Source: an uncultured Eubacteriales bacterium (GTDB lineage Bacteria; Bacillota_A; Clostridia; Oscillospirales; Oscillospiraceae). Taken from it: DNA of 6,250 nt. Below are positions 1 to 4,164 of the stretch, in pieces; the first letter of the stretch is position 1, and each line of letters starts with the position of its first letter. The position numbers and the translations under genes were made by a program. The DNA lies in NCBI GenBank assembly GCA_949451265.1, contig CASTQR010000098.1:1-6250 (forward strand). Direction: 5' to 3'. Under the pieces are notes generated by a model. That model saw only the letters and a list, made by a program, of their open reading frames with translations. It was not told where the DNA came from and did not search any database.

Positions 1-443
1 TAGAGGTTGTAGGCGTCGGTGTTCAGCTCGGCCTCGATGGCGGTGCCCTTCAGATCCACGGCGTAGTCCTTCCAGTCCTTCACGCCGGCGGTGTTGCCGA
101 TGACGAACAGGGTGGGGGCCTCGGTCTTGTCCATCTCAGCGATGAGGGTCTGGCTGTAGGTGCCGGCGGCGGCGGTCACCACCTGGACGGGCACGCCGGT
201 CTTTTCGGTGTAGGCCTTGGCCAGGTCCTGGGCGGTGCCGTCCAGCTCAGGCTTGAAGTTCAGCCAGTAGACGCGGCCCTCCCCGGCGGGGGGGTTGTCC
301 TCGGGCTTCTGGGTCTCGGTGCCGGACTTGGTTTCTTCGGGCGGGTTGGTGTTTTCGGCGTTGGGCTTGCTGGTGCAGCCAGCAAGCAGCATGGTCATGG
401 CCATGCTGAGAGCCAATACCAGCGCAAAGAGCTTCTTTGTCAT
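1..443 (-). CDS. Carbohydrate ABC transporter substrate-binding lipoprotein (N-terminal part)
   Basis: This is the first 147 codons of an extracellular solute-binding protein, read from ATG at 443 down to the window edge; the C-terminal part lies outside. The start is fixed by AGGAGG (minus strand, 8 bases upstream). Residues 1-23 form a lipoprotein signal peptide: MTKK, a hydrophobic stretch, then lipobox LLAGC with Cys23 as the lipidated residue. Residues 24-56 are a low-complexity Pro/Glu/Thr/Asn tether typical of surface lipoproteins. The mature domain starts at [13 protein letters not shown], followed by a Thr-Gly-Val-Pro-Val strand and a TYSQTL segment. This pattern matches family 1 sugar-binding proteins of ABC importers (MalE/UgpB-like). 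By family it would capture a sugar or oligosaccharide outside the cell and pass it to a membrane permease, presumably encoded beyond the left edge. The substrate cannot be told from this part. It has its own promoter and an elaborate operator region upstream. Family call is confident; substrate unknown. Confidence 0.88.
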   Translation of the reverse strand, partial: MTKKLFALVLALSMAMTMLLAGCTSKPNAENTNPPEETKSGTETQKPEDNPPAGEGRVYWLNFKPELDGTAQDLAKAYTEKTGVPVQVVTAAAGTYSQTLIAEMDKTEAPTLFVIGNTAGVKDWKDYAVDLKGTAIEAELNTDAYNL

Positions 444-475
444 GTTCGTTTCCTCCTAAAAGTTTGGTACCGGAT

Positions 476-517
476 GCTGGAAAGGTTTCCGGTAAGGTTA
501 CCGGGAACGTTTCCAGC
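476..517. promoter_or_regulatory. 42-bp near-palindrome built of three abutting 12-bp palindromes (operator cluster)
   Basis: Three 12-bp dyads lie end to end with no gap: GGAAAGGTTTCC (479-490), GGTAAGGTTACC (491-502) and GGGAACGTTTCC (503-514). Each fails at one pair only. The whole block is also one large dyad centred at 496/497: 18 of 21 pairs match, the exceptions being 484/509, 488/505 and 496/497. The outer two elements are inverted copies, matching at 14 of 16 positions (CTGGAAAGGTTTCCGG against the complement of 501-516). It lies at about +8 to +49 of the minus-strand transcript. It could be a multi-site operator for a LacI-family repressor, a leader hairpin, or both. No U-tract follows it, so a simple terminator is unlikely. 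Confidence 0.6.
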
Positions 518-530
518 TCCCTGTGCCACT

Positions 531-559
531 ATCATAAACGTTTTTGTCCGGTTTGGCAA
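531..559 (-). promoter_or_regulatory. Sigma-A-type promoter of the sugar-binding lipoprotein gene
   Basis: On the minus strand TTGCCA (559-554) and TATGAT (536-531) are separated by exactly 17 bases. Each hexamer differs from consensus at one position. The predicted start of transcription is an A near 524, giving a leader of about 80 bases that contains the large palindrome at 476-517. An AAACGTTT-centred dyad overlaps the spacer and the -10 element, so repression by a LacI-family protein is plausible. Confidence 0.75.
533..546. promoter_or_regulatory. LacI/CcpA-type operator candidate on the promoter
   Basis: CATAAACGTTTTTG is a 14-bp dyad with one mismatched pair, centred on CG, with a perfect AAACGTTT core (536-543). 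LacI-family regulators, including CcpA, recognise dyads with a central CG flanked by A/T-rich half sites. It lies across the spacer and the -10 hexamer of the lipoprotein promoter, so bound protein would block RNA polymerase. It does not match the CcpA cre consensus well enough to choose between CcpA and a local sugar regulator. Confidence 0.5.
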
Positions 560-650
560 GAGAATCTTTTCCAATTCACGCAAGTTTAGAGGAATCACAA
601 AAAAATCATGCCCAGCTTTGTGGAAAATCACCATGGCGGGGGGCGGGGCT

Positions 651-662
651 AAGCCCGGGCTT
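651..662. promoter_or_regulatory. Perfect 12-bp palindrome at the -35 edge of the rubrerythrin promoter
   Basis: AAGCCCGGGCTT reads identically on both strands and overlaps the first two bases of the -35 hexamer TTGCGT. Its position would suit a repressor or activator site, but the sequence does not resemble the A/T-rich PerR box expected for a peroxide-response gene. GC-rich palindromes of this size can occur by chance in such a genome. Confidence 0.25.
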
Positions 663-689
663 GCGTTATCTGGGAGGATTTGCTATACT
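661..689 (+). promoter_or_regulatory. Sigma-A-type extended -10 promoter of rubrerythrin
   Basis: TTGCGT (661-666) and TATACT (684-689) are 17 bases apart, and a TG one base before the -10 (681-682) makes it an extended -10 promoter. Transcription would start near 696, giving a leader of about 40 bases. The tex promoter at 1873-1901 has the same architecture, which suggests steady housekeeping expression. Confidence 0.7.
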
Positions 690-737
690 GGGCTTCCAGT
701 CCATCGGGCCGGAAATTTTATGCAGGAGGGGATTTTC

Positions 738-1274
738 ATGTCTAAATACACAGGCACCCAGACCGAGAAAAATCTGATGGCGGCCTTCGCCGGGGAGTCC
801 GAGGCCCGGAACAAGTACACCTATTTCGCGTCCAAGGCCAAGAAGGAGGGCTTCGAGCAGATCGCGGCCCTGTTCCTCAAGACGGCGGACAACGAGAAGG
901 AGCATGCCAAGCTCTGGTTCAAGGAGCTGGACGGCATCGGCACCACCGCCGAGAACCTGGCCGCCGCCGCGGACGGGGAGAACTACGAGTGGACGGATAT
1001 GTACGAGGGCTTCGCCAAGACCGCCGAGGAGGAGGGCTTCCCCGAGCTGGCCTCCCGGTTCCGCCTGGTGGCCGCCATCGAGAAGCACCACGAGGAGCGC
1101 TACCGCGCCCTGCTGAAGAACGTGGAGCTGGCGGAGGTGTTCGCCAAGAGCGAGGTCAAGGTGTGGGAGTGCCGCAACTGCGGGCACATCGTGGTGGGGG
1201 AGAAGGCCCCCGAGGTCTGCCCCACCTGCAACCACCCCCAGTCGTATTTTGAGGTTCACGCGGAAAATTACTAA
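738..1274 (+). CDS. rbr: Rubrerythrin (diiron peroxidase with C-terminal rubredoxin domain)
   Basis: A 178-residue cytoplasmic enzyme. By family it reduces hydrogen peroxide to water at a non-haem diiron centre, with electrons arriving through its rubredoxin domain from NAD(P)H-dependent reductases; it protects anaerobes from oxidative stress. Residues 1-135 form the ferritin-like four-helix bundle. Ligand motifs are Glu20 in [10 protein letters not shown]53-x-x-H56 (NEKEHAK), Glu81/Glu84 in [10 protein letters not shown], and E115-x-x-H118 (EKHHEERY). Residues 143-173 are the rubredoxin domain, with C145-x2-C148-G and C161-P-x-C164 holding one iron. Length is slightly short of the classic form (about 190) but all expected ligands are present. 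The start at 738 is chosen because AGGAGG lies 8 bases upstream and [14 protein letters not shown] is the usual N terminus; the open frame upstream runs through the promoter. It is flanked by its own promoter and a downstream hairpin, so probably monocistronic. Confidence 0.96.
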   Translation: MSKYTGTQTEKNLMAAFAGESEARNKYTYFASKAKKEGFEQIAALFLKTADNEKEHAKLWFKELDGIGTTAENLAAAADGENYEWTDMYEGFAKTAEEEGFPELASRFRLVAAIEKHHEERYRALLKNVELAEVFAKSEVKVWECRNCGHIVVGEKAPEVCPTCNHPQSYFEVHAENY

Positions 1275-1291
1275 AACAAAACGGGTACACA

Positions 1292-1336
1292 GCGGAACGC
1301 GCGGGGCCGTCCGGGAGGGCGGGCCCGCGCGTTCGC
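1292..1336 (+). terminator. GC-rich hairpin after rubrerythrin (possible terminator)
   Basis: GAACGCGCGGG (1295-1305) pairs perfectly with CCCGCGCGTTC (1324-1334), an 11-bp stem extended by two further pairs around a bulged G1294. The loop is 18 bases and can pair internally. It begins 18 bases after the rubrerythrin stop codon. No U-tract follows, so it is not a classical intrinsic terminator; it may act as a weak or factor-assisted terminator or as a 3'-end stabiliser of the mRNA. Confidence 0.45.
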
Positions 1337-1363
1337 ATGGTTTCCAGATTCCGGGGCATACTG
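1335..1363 (+). promoter_or_regulatory. Possible sporulation-sigma (sigma-G-like) promoter of spoVAC
   Basis: GCATG (1335-1339) fits the sigma-G -35 pattern GHATR, and CATACTG (1357-1363) matches CATNHTA at six of seven positions; the spacer is 17 bases. In Bacillus subtilis the spoVA operon is transcribed by forespore sigma-G, so the match fits the gene. CATACTGT also fits the sigma-E/sigma-K -10 pattern CATAnnnT. A caution: transcription would begin near 1370, right at the ribosome site GAGGTG (1369-1374), leaving a leader of only about 13 bases. Confidence 0.4.
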
Positions 1364-1382
1364 TCCCCGAGGTGAAGCGCAT

Positions 1383-1826
1383 ATGGACATGAACAACCAG
1401 GAGTACAATAAATACGTCAGCAGCCGGGCGGATCCGTCGCCGTTGTGGAAGGACCTGCTGTGGGCCTTCTGCGTGGGGGGCGGTATCTGCGCCGGGGGGC
1501 AGGGGCTCATGGCCCTCTACCAGTCCCTGGGGGCGGACAAGGAGGCGGCGGGGACGTGGGTGTCCGTCACCCTGATCTTTCTGGCCTCCCTCCTCACGGG
1601 CTTAGGCGTGTTCGACAACATCGCCAAGTATGCTGGGGCGGGTACCCTGGTGCCCATCACCGGGTTTTCCAACGCCATGGTGTCCCCGGCGCTGGAGTTC
1701 AAGAGCGAGGGGCTGGTGACGGGCACCGGGGCCAAGCTGTTCACCGTGGCGGGGCCGGTGCTGGCCTACGGGATCTCGGCCGGCGTGATCTACGGGATTA
1801 TTCTTTACGTGCTGGGACTGTACTGA
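1383..1826 (+). CDS. spoVAC: Stage V sporulation protein AC (SpoVAC)
   Basis: A 147-residue integral membrane protein of the SpoVAC/SpoVAE family. In known spore formers SpoVA proteins sit in the forespore inner membrane and move Ca-dipicolinate in during sporulation and out during germination; SpoVAC of B. subtilis can act as a mechanosensitive channel. Features seen: a hydrophilic N terminus with EYNKYVSSRADPSPLWKD, a Gly-rich first membrane segment (about 25-46, FCVGGGICAGGQ), a second (58-75), the family signature GVFDNIAKYAGAGTLVPITG (75-94), the SpoVAC-type SPALEFKSEGLV (101-112), and a C-terminal hydrophobic stretch (117-146). Length and the E-F-K-S-E-G segment favour SpoVAC over the shorter SpoVAE. 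ATG at 1383 is taken because GAGGTG lies 8 bases upstream; Met3 is an alternative. The usual partners spoVAD and spoVAE do not follow: a terminator and tex come next. Confidence 0.92.
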   Translation: MDMNNQEYNKYVSSRADPSPLWKDLLWAFCVGGGICAGGQGLMALYQSLGADKEAAGTWVSVTLIFLASLLTGLGVFDNIAKYAGAGTLVPITGFSNAMVSPALEFKSEGLVTGTGAKLFTVAGPVLAYGISAGVIYGIILYVLGLY

Positions 1827-1832
1827 GCAGAG

Positions 1833-1874
1833 GAAAAGCGGACGGGATTGGAAAGCCCCGCCCGCTTTCCCTTT
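1833..1874 (+). terminator. Intrinsic-terminator-like hairpin after spoVAC
   Basis: AAAGCGGACGGG (1835-1846) pairs with CCCGCCCGCTTT (1857-1868), 12 bp with one A/C mismatch, around a 10-base loop. The 3' arm runs into the pyrimidine-rich TTTCCCTTT (1866-1874), a weak U-tract. It begins within ten bases of the spoVAC stop codon, showing that spoVAC ends its transcript here and tex is transcribed separately. Confidence 0.65.
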
Positions 1875-1901
1875 GCGCCGGGAGGAAATCTGTGGTATAC
1901 T
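1873..1901 (+). promoter_or_regulatory. Sigma-A-type extended -10 promoter of tex
   Basis: TTGCGC (1873-1878) and TATACT (1896-1901) are 17 bases apart, with TG one base before the -10 (1893-1894). Transcription would start near 1908, giving a leader of about 25 bases. The -35 element begins inside the pyrimidine tail of the spoVAC terminator. Confidence 0.68.
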
Positions 1902-1932
1902 GTTCTCACCTCAAAGGACAAAGGAGAACGTT

Positions 1933-4095
1933 ATGGATCACATCATTGACCTGCTGGCCCAGGAGCTTGACCGCCCCCGCCAGCACATTGAGAACATCAT
2001 CGCCCTGCTGGACGAGGGGAACACCGTCCCCTTCATCGCCCGCTACCGCAAGGAGCTCCACGGGGCCATGGACGACCAGCTCATCCGGCAGCTGGCCGAC
2101 CGTTTGCAGTACCTGCGCAATTTGCAGGATCGCCGGGACGAGGTAAAACAGGCCATCGAGAACCAGGGCAAGCTGACGGAGGAGCTGTCCTCCGCCATCG
2201 ACGCCGCTGTGACGCTGGCGGAGGTGGAGGACCTTTACAGGCCCTACAAGCAGAAGCGCCGCACCCGCGCCACCATGGCGCGGGAGAAGGGCCTGGAGCC
2301 CCTGGCGGCCCTGGCCTTTGGGAGCGGCCCCGCCGTGGACATGGAGGCCGAGGCCCAGGCGTACATCGACCCCGAGAAGGGCGTGGAGACGGTGGAGGAC
2401 GCCCTCCAGGGAGCGTCCGACATCATCGCCGAGTGGATTTCCGACGATGCGGATATCCGTAAGCTGCTGCGGGAGCTGTACCAGCGGCGGGCGCTCATCA
2501 CCTCCAAGGCGGCGGCCAAGGAGCCGGAGGACTCCGTCTACCGCCTCTACTACGAGTTTTCCAGCCCCGTGTCCAAAACCCAGGGGCATCAGATTCTGGC
2601 CATGAACCGGGGGGAGCGGGAGGAAATCCTGAAAGTCTCCGTGGAGATGGACCGGGAGACGGCGCTGGTGGCCCTGCGCCGCAAGGTGGTGCCGGGGCGG
2701 GCGGCTATGGAGTTCGTGAAAGCCGCCGCCGGGGACGCCTACGACCGCCTCGTCGCCCCCTCCCTGGAGCGGGAGCTGCGCTCCGACCTGACGGACAGGG
2801 CCAACGAGGGGGCCATCGGGCAGTTTGCCCTGAATTTGAAGCCCCTCCTCATGCAGCCCCCGGTGAAGGGCTTCGTCACCATGGGGCTGGATCCCGGCTA
2901 CCGCATGGGTTGTAAGGTGGCGGTGGTTGACCCCACCGGCAAGGTGCTGGACACCACGGTAGTCTACCCCACCCACGGCGAGCGGGGGAAAAACGAGGCC
3001 ATCGACAAGCTGGCTGTCTTAATCCGCAAGCACAAGGTGGCCCATATCGCCATCGGCAACGGCACCGCCAGCCGGGAGACGGAGCAGATGGCGGTGGAGC
3101 TCATCCGCAAGGTGGGCGGCGGCGTCAGCTACGCCATGGTGAATGAGGCGGGGGCATCGGTCTATTCGGCCTCCAAGCTGGCGGCGGAGGAGTTCCCCGA
3201 CTTTGACGTGAACCTGCGTTCCGCCGTGTCCATCGCCCGCCGCCTCCAGGACCCCCTGGCGGAGCTGGTGAAGATCGACCCCAAGTCCATCGGCGTGGGC
3301 CAGTACCAGCACGACATGCCCCAGGCGAGGCTGGGCGAGGCCCTGGACGGCGTGGTGGAGGACTGCGTCAACGCGGTGGGGGTGGACGTGAACACCGCGT
3401 CGGCCCCCCTGCTCACCCGCGTGGCGGGGCTGAACGGCACCACGGCGAAAAACATCGTGAAGTACCGGGAGGACAACGGCCCCTTTACCACCCGGAAGCA
3501 GATTTTGAAGGTGCCCAAGCTGGGGCCGAAAGCCTTTGAACAGTGCGCCGGCTTCCTGCGGGTGCCGGAGAGCAAGTCCCCCCTGGACAACACCGCCGTC
3601 CACCCGGAGAGCTACGGCGCGGCGGAGAAGCTGCTGGCCCTGTGCGGCCACGATATGGCGGACGTAAAAGCCGGGAAGCTGGGTGATTTGAGGGAGCAGA
3701 TCGCCGCCTGCGGCGAGGACAGGGCGGCGGCGGAGTGCGGCGTGGGGGTGCTCACCCTCCGGGACGTGGCCGCCGAGCTGATGAAGCCGGGGCGGGATCC
3801 CCGGGACGAGCTGCCCGCCCCGGTACTGCGCACCGATGTGCTGGACATGAAGGATCTCAAGCCCGGCATGGAGCTGAAGGGCACGGTGCGCAACGTCATC
3901 GACTTCGGGGCCTTCGTGGACATCGGCGTCCACCAGGACGGGCTGGTGCACATCAGCCAGATCTGTAACCGCTACATCAAGCACCCCTCGGAGGTGCTGA
4001 GCGTGGGGGACGTGGTGACGGTGTGGGTGAAAGAGGTGGACGAGAAGAAGAAGCGCATCTCCCTGACCATGAGAAAAGATAAGCTGAAAATCTAA
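1933..4095 (+). CDS. tex: Tex family RNA-binding transcription accessory protein
   Basis: A 720-residue cytoplasmic protein, full length for the family. Tex proteins bind nucleic acid through their S1 domain, resemble eukaryotic Spt6, and influence transcription; the exact bacterial role is unsettled. Domains in order: a helical N-terminal region (about 1-310) with MDHIIDLLAQELD, TVPFIARYRKE and the DLYRPYKQKRRTRA segment; an RNase H-like YqgF domain from about 315 (GLDPGYRMGCKVAVVD, Asp320) to about 440, with IAIGNGTASRETE at 372-384 and NEAGASVYSAS at 404-414; a linker containing GVGQYQHDM (453-462); helix-hairpin-helix motifs (about 475-560, VGVDVNTASAPLL and KVPKLGPKAFEQCAGFLRV); and a C-terminal S1 domain (about 645-715, GTVRNVIDFGAFVDIGVHQD). 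The start at 1933 is set by AAGGAG six bases upstream; the in-frame extension to 1873 would include the promoter. No frameshift or missing domain seen. Monocistronic by its flanks. Confidence 0.96.
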   Translation: MDHIIDLLAQELDRPRQHIENIIALLDEGNTVPFIARYRKELHGAMDDQLIRQLADRLQYLRNLQDRRDEVKQAIENQGKLTEELSSAIDAAVTLAEVEDLYRPYKQKRRTRATMAREKGLEPLAALAFGSGPAVDMEAEAQAYIDPEKGVETVEDALQGASDIIAEWISDDADIRKLLRELYQRRALITSKAAAKEPEDSVYRLYYEFSSPVSKTQGHQILAMNRGEREEILKVSVEMDRETALVALRRKVVPGRAAMEFVKAAAGDAYDRLVAPSLERELRSDLTDRANEGAIGQFALNLKPLLMQPPVKGFVTMGLDPGYRMGCKVAVVDPTGKVLDTTVVYPTHGERGKNEAIDKLAVLIRKHKVAHIAIGNGTASRETEQMAVELIRKVGGGVSYAMVNEAGASVYSASKLAAEEFPDFDVNLRSAVSIARRLQDPLAELVKIDPKSIGVGQYQHDMPQARLGEALDGVVEDCVNAVGVDVNTASAPLLTRVAGLNGTTAKNIVKYREDNGPFTTRKQILKVPKLGPKAFEQCAGFLRVPESKSPLDNTAVHPESYGAAEKLLALCGHDMADVKAGKLGDLREQIAACGEDRAAAECGVGVLTLRDVAAELMKPGRDPRDELPAPVLRTDVLDMKDLKPGMELKGTVRNVIDFGAFVDIGVHQDGLVHISQICNRYIKHPSEVLSVGDVVTVWVKEVDEKKKRISLTMRKDKLKI

Positions 4096-4096
4096 A

Positions 4097-4111
4097 GTTT
4101 TTTCAAAAAAC
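4097..4111 (+). terminator. A/T-only palindrome after tex (weak terminator candidate)
   Basis: GTTTTTTCAAAAAAC is a perfect odd-length inverted repeat starting two bases after the tex stop. An A-U stem with so small a loop would be weak in RNA and no U-tract follows, so termination here is doubtful. It could instead be an upstream A/T-rich element for the promoter at 4115. Confidence 0.22.
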
Positions 4112-4114
4112 CTC

Positions 4115-4145
4115 TTGACTGTGAAGGAACTTGACAGATTATCAT
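4115..4145 (+). promoter_or_regulatory. MerR-type promoter (19-bp spacer) of the MerR-RDD gene
   Basis: TTGACT (4115-4120) and TATCAT (4140-4145) are separated by 19 bases, longer than the optimal 17. Over-long spacers are the hallmark of promoters activated by MerR-family regulators, which twist the DNA to realign the two hexamers. The predicted start is near 4152, just at the ribosome site GGAGGTG (4153-4159), so the leader is very short. A competing -10, GATTAT (4137-4142) at 16 bases, cannot be excluded. Confidence 0.6.
4119..4137. promoter_or_regulatory. MerR-family operator (spacer dyad)
   Basis: CTGTGAAG-gaa-CTTGACAG is an inverted repeat with seven of eight pairs matching (mismatch G4123/G4133). 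It sits between the -35 and -10 hexamers, the place where MerR dimers bind. With a MerR head encoded directly downstream, autoregulation is the simplest reading. Confidence 0.6.
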
Positions 4146-4164
4146 GCCCCTGGGAGGTGGTTCT

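Noticed and set aside
474..737. In-frame upstream extension of rubrerythrin
   Set aside because: It would run through the divergent operator region and the rubrerythrin promoter; AGGAGG at 724-729 and the family N terminus place the start at 738.
666..1382. 238-codon minus-strand frame antisense to rubrerythrin
   Set aside because: The plus strand encodes a complete rubrerythrin with all metal ligands; the antisense product is Leu/Gly-rich noise.
1445..2146. 233-codon plus-strand frame spanning spoVAC, the terminator and the start of tex
   Set aside because: Out of frame with both genes, Gly/Arg/Ser-rich, and it would have to run through a terminator and a promoter.
1906..2976. 356-codon minus-strand frame antisense to tex
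   Set aside because: Same GC-rich artefact; biased composition, no motif, and it opposes a clear Tex coding region.
4131..4136. Perfect TTGACA as an alternative -35 box
   Set aside because: At 16-18 bases downstream lies only the purine-rich ribosome site, no -10-like hexamer; the bases are better explained as the right arm of the MerR dyad.
4144..4164. Upstream ATG adding MPLGGGS to the MerR-RDD protein
   Set aside because: This ATG overlaps the predicted -10 hexamer, has no ribosome site, and the next ATG has GGAGGTG and the standard MerR N terminus.
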